This document shows positions 1 to 5,767 of a stretch of DNA of 5,767 bases, in pieces (position 1 is the first letter of the stretch; each line of letters opens with the position of its first letter). The stretch comes from Desulfobacteraceae bacterium (lineage in GTDB: Bacteria > Desulfobacterota > Desulfobacteria > Desulfobacterales > ETH-SRB1): the NCBI GenBank assembly GCA_030638305.1, contig DAOWEW010000112.1, forward strand, positions 1 to 5,767, in the 5' to 3' direction. The notes below the pieces were generated by a model, which worked only from the letters and a program-made list of their open reading frames with translations, did not search any database and was not told the origin of the DNA. The position numbers were made by a program, and so were the translations under genes.

Positions 1-392
1 ACAAGCTCATCAAACCGGTCACTTATATTTTGTTCTTTTAACTTAACTTCATATTCTTCTGCAAAGCGTGAAAGAAGATAATTAAAACGCGAATTCAGAC
101 TGCCAGTATCCTTGAAGATACCAGCTCCAAAACTGATGTGCAGCACAGGAAATTGCTCATCCCAGTTCCAGCTATTTTCAAGAAACAGACCTTTAAAATA
201 TTCTTTTCTGCCTGCAAATGCCTGGTGTAATGTGTCCAGAAAAAGGCTTTTTCCGAATCTTCTGGGACGAGAAAAAAAATAATATTTTCCTGATTCAGAT
301 AATTTTTTAACAAACTTGGTTTTATCCACATAATAGTAATCATCTGACCTGATTACTTCAAAACTCTGGATTCCAATGGGATATTTTTTCAT
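1..392 (-). CDS. AAA-ATPase-like family protein, N-terminal part (partial, runs off left edge)
   Basis: The frame reads leftward from ATG at 392-390 through 130 codons and is still open at position 1, so only the N-terminal part is present. Visible landmarks are the opening YPIGIQSFEVIR, a YVDKTKFV segment (residues 22-29), and SRPRRFGKSL (residues 41-50), a degenerate P-loop ending in GKS. FKGLF (residues 66-70) and PVLHISF (82-88) follow. This order is what I know from the AAA-ATPase-like family (PF09820 type), whose members usually run to 500 residues or more and end in a PD-(D/E)XK nuclease-like domain (DUF1703 type). That C-terminal part lies outside the window, so it is inferred. Family members are often multicopy in anaerobes and their cellular role is poorly defined. 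The ATG has a GAGGT Shine-Dalgarno 6 nt upstream. The gene is divergent from the efflux operon and shows no functional link to it. Family call is confident; function is not assigned. Confidence 0.85.
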   Translation of the reverse strand, partial: MKKYPIGIQSFEVIRSDDYYYVDKTKFVKKLSESGKYYFFSRPRRFGKSLFLDTLHQAFAGRKEYFKGLFLENSWNWDEQFPVLHISFGAGIFKDTGSLNSRFNYLLSRFAEEYEVKLKEQNISDRFDEL

Positions 393-398
393 TTTATT

Positions 399-403
399 AC
401 CTC
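399..403 (-). promoter_or_regulatory. Shine-Dalgarno of the AAA-ATPase-like gene
   Basis: On the - strand this reads GAGGT, separated by 6 nt from the ATG at 392-390. It supports that start over downstream in-frame methionines. Confidence 0.6.
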
Positions 404-521
404 AACTATAATCGGTCTTTTCTTGCCGTTGCCTTCTGCAAAACGCTCAAGGAAACAAAAAACCCTTGGATATTAAACCAAATTCGTGATACTTTCTTGT
501 GAAGTTGTTCTGTCTGATTAT

Positions 522-548
522 TTTACAAATATCAATTAGTTGTATTAT
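522..548 (+). promoter_or_regulatory. Weak candidate promoter for the efflux operon
   Basis: TTTACA (522-527) matches five of six -35 positions and TATTAT (543-548) matches five of six -10 positions, but the 15-bp spacer is shorter than the preferred 17. Alternatives are TATATC at 546-551 (18-bp spacer, poorer -10) and TATCAT at 548-553 (20-bp spacer). Any of these would overlap the -10 of the leftward promoter, so the two promoters would face each other and compete. A promoter in this gap is expected because the operon starts here, but its exact position is uncertain. Confidence 0.25.
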
Positions 549-572
549 ATCATAGAATCAGATTCTTTACAA
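544..572 (-). promoter_or_regulatory. Sigma-70-like extended -10 promoter for the leftward gene
   Basis: Read on the - strand, TTGTAA (572-567, four of six matches to TTGACA) is followed after exactly 17 bp by a perfect TATAAT (549-544), which is preceded by TGA to give the extended -10 form TGnTATAAT. Transcription would begin near 537, leaving a leader of about 145 nt before the ATG at 392. This is the best promoter-like sequence in the gap. It is a pattern match only. Confidence 0.55.
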
Positions 573-576
573 GAAT
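554..576. repeat. Two overlapping inverted repeats, possible operator
   Basis: Positions 554-566 form a perfect palindrome AGAATC-A-GATTCT. Its right arm also pairs with a second arm: ATTCTT (562-567), TAC, AAGAAT (571-576). The element therefore has three half-sites of the AGAAT/ATTCT type. It sits inside the spacer and -35 of the leftward promoter, and just downstream of the candidate rightward -10, where a bound regulator could control both genes. No regulator gene is in the window, and binding is inferred. Confidence 0.35.
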
Positions 577-616
577 TTATCCTTTTCAGAGAAACCTGAC
601 TGCTGATCGCTTATAC

Positions 617-622
617 AGGAGG
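617..622 (+). promoter_or_regulatory. Shine-Dalgarno AGGAGG that bears on the start of the outer-membrane factor gene
   Basis: A full AGGAGG lies only 2 nt before the ATG at 625 but 5 nt before the GTG at 628, which is the next codon in the same frame. Normal spacing favours GTG 628. The difference is one residue. Confidence 0.75.
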
Positions 623-624
623 AA

Positions 625-2109
625 ATGGTGAACAAGAGAATCATTCTACTATATTTTATGTTGGCAGCCTCTCTTTTTTCTTGCGGATGTACGGTTAATA
701 AAGAGTATAATTATGAAAGGATCGCAGCCAAATACGGCCTTGAACCTTCTGAGACAAAGGCGGCAGCAAAGCCGGAATTTAAGCCAGACTTAAGTTACCT
801 TGAAAAACCTGTTTCCGTACTCGACAGTATCAGGATCGCCATCCATAACAATCCCGACATTGATATTGCGATTTCCGGCATCAGGCAGGCAGAGGCTGCC
901 ATTGACGAGGCCAATGCTGCTTTTTGGCCGGCATTCTCCTTTTATGCGGAATATATAAAAGGAGATTCCCCATCGACCTATCTTTTCAAAAAAATAGATC
1001 AAAGAAGACTCTCTGCTGAAACCGATTTTAATGACCCGGGTAAGATTGAAAATTTTGAAATAGGATTTTCAGCGAGGTACAATATCTATAATGGGGGAAG
1101 AGATGTATTGAGAAAAAGGATGGCTGAAACCGGATTGGAACTTGGCCGGTTAGATCGGCTGAGCGTAGAAAATGCTTTGGTCTCCTCGGTAATACAGGCT
1201 TATTACAATACACTGGCAGCGCTTGATTTTATAGAGATTGCCAATGAGTCTGTAAAAACAGTTGATTCACAGCTCCGAATAATGATTGTGAAATACAAAG
1301 CAGGCGGTGCGCTGAAATCAGATATTCTTTCCTTGAAAGTCCGATTGGCACAGGCCGAGGAAAATGCCATCAGGGCGGAAAACAATTATAAACTTTCAGT
1401 GGCAGCCTTGGCCAATCTGCTCGGCGCTGACGCTGATACAAAGATAGCGCTGTCAGGCGCTGAATGGTACCCTGTTGAACTTCCTTCTGATTATAATGCC
1501 GGTATTGTTGAGGCATTCGGCATGCGGCCTGAATTGTTGAAGGTCAGGCAACAACTCATTCAATCAAAGATGGCGCTGGATATGGAAAAAGGCGGATATA
1601 TGCCGCGGCTTGATGCTCAGGGAAAATACTACAGTGATGATTCAGGTCTATCGTATTACAGTGACAGAGCTAATTGGGCGGCAGGAGTTATCCTTGATTG
1701 GGATATTTTTACCGGTTTCAGTACCACCGCCAGGGTAAAGAAAGCACGCGCGGTACTGAACCAAATGCTGGCCGCTGATCGCAAAGCCACACAATCCATA
1801 CAATTAGATGTAAAAACCTCCTATTTACGATTGTTTGAGGCAAATGCAAGACTTGCAGTTGCCAGGGCAAGTGTTGCGCAGGCCGAAGAATCATTAAACC
1901 TTGTGAGAAAACAGTATGAAGGGGGATCAGCCACCATCACCAGATATCTCAATGCTGAACTGGCGCTCAATACTGTTAGGGTAAGAGAACGATCTGCATT
2001 TTATGACTGCAAAAAGGCTCAGGCAGATATCGGTCGGGCTTTGGGATTCTGCGGATTATGTGCCAGAAAAGAGTTAAATAACAATGAATTAAATAACAAT
2101 GAAGAATAA
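625..2109 (+). CDS. TolC/OprM-type outer-membrane efflux lipoprotein (OMF)
   Basis: This is the outer-membrane channel of a tripartite pump; family members form trimers spanning outer membrane and periplasm. The 494-residue length is typical. Residues 1-20 are a lipoprotein signal: basic MVNKR, a hydrophobic run, then the lipobox LFSC with C20 as the likely acylated cysteine. Two OEP repeats follow, about 63-270 and 293-475. Repeat 1 has HNNPDIDIAI (73-82), FWPAFSF (100-106), NIYNGGRD (153-160) and KYKAGGALKSDIL (223-235). Repeat 2 has MRPELLKVR (300-308), YMPRLDAQG (325-333), DIFTGF (360-365) and QYEGGSATITRYL (430-442). A CxxC (C476, C479) near the C-terminus is unusual. The last residues, ELNNNELNNNEE, come from a 15-bp tandem duplication. 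It is the first gene of the operon and overlaps the adaptor by 11 bp. The start is ATG 625 or, by Shine-Dalgarno spacing, GTG 628. Substrate is unknown. Confidence 0.93.
   Translation: MVNKRIILLYFMLAASLFSCGCTVNKEYNYERIAAKYGLEPSETKAAAKPEFKPDLSYLEKPVSVLDSIRIAIHNNPDIDIAISGIRQAEAAIDEANAAFWPAFSFYAEYIKGDSPSTYLFKKIDQRRLSAETDFNDPGKIENFEIGFSARYNIYNGGRDVLRKRMAETGLELGRLDRLSVENALVSSVIQAYYNTLAALDFIEIANESVKTVDSQLRIMIVKYKAGGALKSDILSLKVRLAQAEENAIRAENNYKLSVAALANLLGADADTKIALSGAEWYPVELPSDYNAGIVEAFGMRPELLKVRQQLIQSKMALDMEKGGYMPRLDAQGKYYSDDSGLSYYSDRANWAAGVILDWDIFTGFSTTARVKKARAVLNQMLAADRKATQSIQLDVKTSYLRLFEANARLAVARASVAQAEESLNLVRKQYEGGSATITRYLNAELALNTVRVRERSAFYDCKKAQADIGRALGFCGLCARKELNNNELNNNEE
2074..2103 (+). repeat. 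Exact 15-bp tandem duplication at the OMF/adaptor junction
   Basis: TTAAATAACAATGAA occurs twice with no gap, at 2074-2088 and 2089-2103. Being a multiple of three it keeps the OMF frame and repeats LNNNE in its tail. Each copy carries an ATG in the adaptor frame. The second (2099) opens the adaptor; the first (2084) reads ATG AAT TAA and stops at once. The purine run AAAAGAG at 2067-2073 is 10 nt before the first ATG but 25 nt before the real one. Confidence 0.95.
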
Positions 2110-3256
2110 ACCCCGGAAATATTATAAAATTCTTTCGCTGATTGGCGGTGCGGTTATTCTTGTAGCGCTTGTTCTCTATATGGGTGGCTTCTTCCGGACC
2201 GGTTTGATTGAACCCGGATTACTCAAGATGACAGAGACGGAAAAGATTTCTCCTGAACGCATAGCATATGCGGCGGTGGGACAGATCACCGAATGGTATG
2301 AGGCGGTGGGGACTGTGCGCTCGAAAACGGAAACATATATCTCTGCCCAAATAACCGGGCGTATCCTGAAAATTGTAGTACGACCTGGAGATAAAATAAA
2401 AAAGGAGGCTCCTTTAATCTATTTGGATGACCGGGAATTTCAGGCAAGATTGAACCAGGCACGACAGGGGCTGGAGGCTGTGAAGGCAAAGAAAGACCAG
2501 GCTGAGCAGGTGCTGATTGCGGCGCAGGCAGTTTATACTCAGGCTGATGCAAACTATAAGAGGATAAAAACATATTTTGATCAGGAGGCTGCAACGAAGA
2601 AGAATCTGGAACAGGCTGAAGCATCGTACAAACAGGCAAAGGCTGGGGTAGAGCGTGCCCAAAAGGGTATTGTTGCGGCAGGAGCAGGAGTGCAGCAGGC
2701 AAAACAGGTGGTGGAGGAAGCGCGTGTTGCGCTCGGATATACTAAAATTATTGCCCATGAAACAGGAGAGGTTGCAAAACGCCTGGCCGAGCCGGGAGAT
2801 TTAGCCTGGCCCGGAAAGTCTCTACTCGTTCTGCACGCCCCCGGAGCGCTGAGGTTGGAGGCTCATGTGCGGGAGGGATTAATCAAGAAGGTTTTGCCTG
2901 GTTCTAAATTACAAGCAGCAATTGATGCTCTTGATACTATAATTGATGGAACAGTGGAAGAAGTTATCCCGTCGGCAGATCCTTTAAGTCGGACATTTTT
3001 GATAAAAGTCGCTATCCCTGCTATCACCGGCATCTATCCCGGAATGTTCGGCAGATTACTGGTGCCACTGGGAGAACGTCAAGCCGTGATCGTACCTGAA
3101 AAAGCCATTTATCGTATCGGCCAAATGGAAATAGTAAAATTAGAAAAACAAGGTCAATGGTGCAATTGTTTTGTCAGAACAGGGAAAGAGATGAATGGTA
3201 AAGTGGAGATACTTTCGGGTTTGGATGGGAATGAAAAGATTGCTTTGAGGGATTAA
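2099..3256 (+). CDS. HlyD/AcrA-type periplasmic adaptor (membrane fusion protein)
   Basis: This protein bridges the RND permease and the outer-membrane channel. Of 385 residues, about 10-31 form a single hydrophobic anchor after a basic KNKPRKYYK start; there is no lipobox, so it is held by an uncleaved transmembrane helix. Domains in order: first lipoyl half about 76-110 (ISAQITGRILKIVVRPGDKI), an Ala/Gln/Lys-rich helical hairpin about 112-211, second lipoyl half about 212-248 (GEVAKRLAEPGDLAWPGK), beta-barrel about 250-325, membrane-proximal domain about 326-383. The hairpin tip region around R155-T166 is where such proteins meet the channel. A CxC (C355, C357) in the membrane-proximal domain is unusual. 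The start ATG overlaps the end of the OMF gene by 11 bp and lacks a Shine-Dalgarno at normal distance, so translation is probably coupled. The TAA shares its last base with the next ATG. Confidence 0.93.
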   Translation: MKNKPRKYYKILSLIGGAVILVALVLYMGGFFRTGLIEPGLLKMTETEKISPERIAYAAVGQITEWYEAVGTVRSKTETYISAQITGRILKIVVRPGDKIKKEAPLIYLDDREFQARLNQARQGLEAVKAKKDQAEQVLIAAQAVYTQADANYKRIKTYFDQEAATKKNLEQAEASYKQAKAGVERAQKGIVAAGAGVQQAKQVVEEARVALGYTKIIAHETGEVAKRLAEPGDLAWPGKSLLVLHAPGALRLEAHVREGLIKKVLPGSKLQAAIDALDTIIDGTVEEVIPSADPLSRTFLIKVAIPAITGIYPGMFGRLLVPLGERQAVIVPEKAIYRIGQMEIVKLEKQGQWCNCFVRTGKEMNGKVEILSGLDGNEKIALRD

Positions 3257-3336
3257 TGAATATGCTGGAATTAAATAATCTGCGGAAAGCTGCGAAATCT
3301 GTGGATGAAATTAAGGGAATATATTCCAATGAATGA
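3256..3336 (+). CDS. Possible 26-codon ORF bridging adaptor and pump genes
   Basis: ATG at 3256-3258 shares one base with the adaptor stop (TAATG), and the TGA at 3334-3336 lies 8 bp inside the pump gene. The peptide begins MNMLELNNLRK and ends in IYSNE; it is charged, with no signal or membrane segment. GAGG at 3247-3250 stands 5 nt before the ATG, and a second in-frame ATG is at 3262. I recognise no family. It could be a real small protein, a translational coupler that carries ribosomes across the 72-bp gap to the pump start, or a chance frame. A coupling role is an inference from the overlaps on both sides. Confidence 0.35.
   Translation: MNMLELNNLRKAAKSVDEIKGIYSNE
3313..3318 (+). promoter_or_regulatory. 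Shine-Dalgarno supporting the pump start at 3329
   Basis: AAGGGA, preceded by T to give TAAGG, lies 10 nt before ATG 3329. The only other in-frame ATG upstream, at 3305, has no good Shine-Dalgarno, and the frame is closed by TAA at 3272. The site lies within the possible small ORF. Confidence 0.5.
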
Positions 3337-5767
3337 CAATTCAAATGATACCCCGAGTGGATTTATTGCCGCTGTTGTCAATAAATTTTTGACCTCCCAA
3401 TTGGCTATTATACTTATCATCCTTGCGGTTTGTATGGGTACTGCGGCCATCCTGATTACACCTCGCGAAGAAGAACCCCAGATAGTCGTTCCCATAGCTG
3501 ATGTTTATGTGCAATCCCCAGGTGCCAGTGCCGAAGAGGTGGAAAAACTCGTTGCAGCACCACTTGAAAAGCTGCTCTGGCAGATTGATGGTGTAGAATA
3601 TGTTTATTCAATGTCCCGCCGTGACATGGCCGTTATTACTGTCCGGTTTTATGTGGGCGAGGACAGGGAGCATTCGCTAATCAAACTCCATAACAAGATC
3701 AGCATGAATATTGATCAAGCGCCGCCCATAGTGAGTGGTTGGGTGATTAAACCGGTCGAGCTAGATGATGTTCCGATTGTTAATATAACCCTTTATTCCG
3801 ATATATATGATGATCATCAATTGCGCCGCATTGGTGAGGAAGTCATTACAAGACTGGAAGAGGTTGAGAATATCTCACGAACTGATATCGTTGGCGGTCG
3901 GAGACGGGAGATACGAGTTGAGCTTGACCCTGAGAGGATGACCGGCCTGGGGGTATCTCCTCTGGAGGTGTACAATGCCCTGCAGGGTGCTGATGCTTCA
4001 ATAACTGCTGGCGCCTTTTTCCTCATGAACAAAGAAATTACGGTGAGCAGTGACTCGTTTATTTCGGTTTCCGGTGACGTTGAGAAATTATTGGTTTCCG
4101 TTCATGAGGATCGTCCTGTTTACATTAGGGATATAGCAAACGTTTTTGACGGGCCGGAAGAAGCGCGCAATTATTCCCGGATCGGCTTTCCTGATGGAAC
4201 AACATTTCCTGGTGTTACCTTGTCATTATCCAAGAAAAAGGGAACAAACGCAGTTATTGTTGCCAGAAATATTTTGCAGAAAGTGGAGGAATTAAAAAAA
4301 AGTGTTATTCCGTCCGGTGTAAGAGTTGAAATTACCAGAAACTATGGTGAGACCGCAAATCAGAAAGTGGATGACCTTTTAGCCTCACTATTTTTTGCCA
4401 TTATTATTGTTGTCGGTTTAATAGCATTTACCATGGGATGGAGGGAAGCACTGATCGTGGCACTGGCAGTGCCGATAAGCTTTGCCATGGCATTGTTTGT
4501 TAACTATCTTTTTGGTTACACTATTAACAGGGTAACCCTTTTTGCCTTGATCCTCTCACTTGGGCTGGTGGTAGATGACCCGATTACCAATGTGGACAAT
4601 ATCCAGCGCCATATTCTGATGCGCAAAAGAAAGCCGCTTTTTGCCACACTTTATGCCGTGAATGAAGTATTGCCGCCGGTCATTATGTCAACACTGGCAA
4701 TTATTGTCTCTTTTATCCCGCTGTTTTTCATTACCGGTATGATGGGACCTTACATGGCGCCCATGGCAGCTAATGTGCCGCTGACAGTTGCCTTTTCTAC
4801 GGTAAGCGCTTTGACCATAGTTCCCTGGATTTCCTACAACCTGCTGAAACGGTTTGGTAAAGCTTCCGGAGCGAAAGGTACAAAAAAAGGGAGTCATGAC
4901 GTTACGCCAGAATGGATCAAAAAGGGATATCGCAAAGTAGTAGCGCCGTTTCTGGAGTCAGGTAAAAAAAGTGCTATGCTGCTTGCCGGGGTTGTGGTTT
5001 TGATGCTTTTGTCTGTTTCTCTTGCTCTTTTTCGTATGGTTCCTCTGAAAATGCTTCCTTTTGATAATAAAAATGAGTTTCAGATAGTAATTGATATGCC
5101 TGAGGGAACCACGCTGGAAACAACCAATACAGTGGTCAGGACATTTGAGTCGTATTTACAGCGTGTATCAGAGGTAACCAATTATGTGTCTTATGTGGGG
5201 ACTGCTTCACCAATAGATTTTAACGGATTGGTGCGGCATTACTATTTGAGAGAGGGAAGCAATGTTGCAGATATCAGAATAAATCTGGTTGATAAGGCAA
5301 ATCGTAAGCAGCAGAGTCATGAAATAGTCCTTCGATTGCGCAATGATCTGGAAAAAATTGCCGAACATTTGAATGCGAATATCAAAATTGTAGAAGCACC
5401 GCCCGGTCCCCCTGTTATCTCCACAATAGTCGCTGAAATTTATGGAGCTCCTGATAAGTCCTATCAGGAGCTGATTTCAGCTTCTGCATATATCAAAGAT
5501 GTTATGTTTGAAGAACCATTTGTGGTCGATATTGATAATATTGTCGAGACACCTCGGGATAAAATCAATTTTGTTATAGATAAAGAAAAGTCTGCCTTGC
5601 ATGGAATATCTACTGACGCGATAATTCATACAATGAGGCTGTCTCTGTCGGGAATCGCTCCGGCGACAGTACATCTATCGGGCGAACGACAGCCGCTTTT
5701 CATCAGATTAATCTTGCCGAGAGCAAAAAGATCAAGTGTGGCGGACCTGTCGCAGCTATCGGTAAAG
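3329..5767 (+). CDS. HAE-type RND efflux permease, N-terminal 813 residues (partial, runs off right edge)
   Basis: This is the inner-membrane, proton-driven pump of the operon. The frame is open from ATG 3329 to the window end; the family usually exceeds 1,000 residues, so the C-terminal transmembrane half is missing. TM1 is about 24-43, followed by TPREEEPQIVVP (44-55) and SPGASAEEVEKLVAAPLE (63-80), the first porter region. TM2-TM6 lie about 351-505. TM4 carries GLVVDDPITNVDN with D416 and D417, the aspartate pair of the proton relay in AcrB-like pumps; the partner lysine in TM10 is beyond the window. TM7 is about 549-568, then MLPFDNKNEF opens the second porter region, with APPGPPVIST further on. 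The paired aspartates favour HAE (drug or hydrophobe) over heavy-metal RND pumps. Substrate cannot be deduced. The start follows the adaptor stop by 72 bp. An alternative start at ATG 3305 would add eight residues. Confidence 0.93.
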   Translation, partial: MNDNSNDTPSGFIAAVVNKFLTSQLAIILIILAVCMGTAAILITPREEEPQIVVPIADVYVQSPGASAEEVEKLVAAPLEKLLWQIDGVEYVYSMSRRDMAVITVRFYVGEDREHSLIKLHNKISMNIDQAPPIVSGWVIKPVELDDVPIVNITLYSDIYDDHQLRRIGEEVITRLEEVENISRTDIVGGRRREIRVELDPERMTGLGVSPLEVYNALQGADASITAGAFFLMNKEITVSSDSFISVSGDVEKLLVSVHEDRPVYIRDIANVFDGPEEARNYSRIGFPDGTTFPGVTLSLSKKKGTNAVIVARNILQKVEELKKSVIPSGVRVEITRNYGETANQKVDDLLASLFFAIIIVVGLIAFTMGWREALIVALAVPISFAMALFVNYLFGYTINRVTLFALILSLGLVVDDPITNVDNIQRHILMRKRKPLFATLYAVNEVLPPVIMSTLAIIVSFIPLFFITGMMGPYMAPMAANVPLTVAFSTVSALTIVPWISYNLLKRFGKASGAKGTKKGSHDVTPEWIKKGYRKVVAPFLESGKKSAMLLAGVVVLMLLSVSLALFRMVPLKMLPFDNKNEFQIVIDMPEGTTLETTNTVVRTFESYLQRVSEVTNYVSYVGTASPIDFNGLVRHYYLREGSNVADIRINLVDKANRKQQSHEIVLRLRNDLEKIAEHLNANIKIVEAPPGPPVISTIVAEIYGAPDKSYQELISASAYIKDVMFEEPFVVDIDNIVETPRDKINFVIDKEKSALHGISTDAIIHTMRLSLSGIAPATVHLSGERQPLFIRLILPRAKRSSVADLSQLSVK

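Larger units (their letters stand above)
393..624. other. Divergent intergenic region
   Basis: This AT-rich 232-bp gap separates the leftward AAA-ATPase-like gene from the rightward efflux operon. Apart from the promoters, inverted repeats and Shine-Dalgarno sites listed separately, I see no RNA gene, terminator or plausible small ORF in it. Both genes start from this gap, so no terminator is expected. Confidence 0.8.

Noticed and set aside
448..468. Inverted repeat CAAGG...CCTTG with an A-rich loop in the intergenic gap
   Set aside because: The stem is only 5 bp with an 11-nt loop, and it lies between two divergent starts where no terminator is expected.
554..576. Resemblance of the GAA/TTC/GAA spacing to a heat-shock element
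   Set aside because: The spacings between units are 5 and 7 nt rather than the regular 2 nt, and such elements are eukaryotic.
2272..2310. Repeated GGCGGTGGG at 2272-2280 and 2302-2310
   Set aside because: Both copies are in frame and encode Ala-Val-Gly in the adaptor's beta-rich N-terminal domain; short and explained by coding content.
2401..2415. 15-bp palindrome AAAGGAG-G-CTCCTTT inside the adaptor gene, also containing an internal AGGAGG-like sequence
   Set aside because: It lies within conserved lipoyl-domain coding sequence, has no following start codon at proper distance, and the possible 6-bp stem with a 3-nt loop is not followed by a T run; probably chance.
2286..2758. Long proline- and leucine-rich open frames on the - strand opposite the adaptor gene
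   Set aside because: They are antisense to a clear HlyD/AcrA-type coding sequence, have biased composition typical of the reverse of Ala/Gln/Lys-rich coiled coil, and resemble no family.
3305..3328. Upstream in-frame ATG at 3305 as the pump start
   Set aside because: It would add only MKLREYIP and lacks a good Shine-Dalgarno, whereas ATG 3329 has AAGGGA 10 nt upstream. Kept as an alternative only.

Overview
The window reads as a piece of a Gram-negative bacterial chromosome. It carries most of a tripartite RND-type efflux operon on the + strand, and divergently from it the 5' end of an unrelated AAA-ATPase-like gene on the - strand. The gram-negative assignment is firm: an outer-membrane factor with a lipoprotein signal, a periplasmic adaptor and an inner-membrane RND pump only make sense in a two-membrane cell. 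Base use is moderate in the genes and AT-rich in the intergenic gap. The wording of the pump and outer-membrane protein resembles what I remember from anaerobic Desulfobacterota (deltaproteobacteria) and similar environmental lineages, but that is recollection and a weak inference.

Layout. Positions 1-392 (-) hold the first 130 codons of a protein with an AAA-ATPase-like domain, cut by the left window edge. Positions 393-624 form the divergent intergenic region. It contains a convincing extended -10 promoter for the leftward gene, a weaker candidate for the rightward operon, overlapping inverted repeats that could be an operator, and an excellent Shine-Dalgarno for the first efflux gene. Then follow, all on the + strand and all overlapping or nearly so: a TolC/OprM-type outer-membrane lipoprotein (625-2109), a HlyD/AcrA-type adaptor (2099-3256), a possible 26-codon ORF (3256-3336), and an HAE-type RND permease that runs open through the right edge (3329-5767, 813 codons visible).

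How they work together (family knowledge): the RND permease takes substrate from the inner membrane or periplasm using the proton gradient, the adaptor clamps it to the trimeric outer-membrane channel, and substrate leaves the cell. The substrate cannot be read from the sequence. The TM4 aspartate pair places the pump with HAE (drug/hydrophobe) rather than heavy-metal (CusA) pumps.

The points most worth a second look are the gene junctions. An exact 15-bp tandem duplication at the outer-membrane factor/adaptor junction creates a minimal AUG-AAU-UAA ORF just before the adaptor start. A 26-codon ORF with its own Shine-Dalgarno bridges adaptor and pump. Cysteine pairs (CxxC in the channel protein, CxC in the adaptor) are also unexpected in periplasmic efflux parts. 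I did not see a clearly undescribed system; the machinery itself is a recognisable efflux pump.
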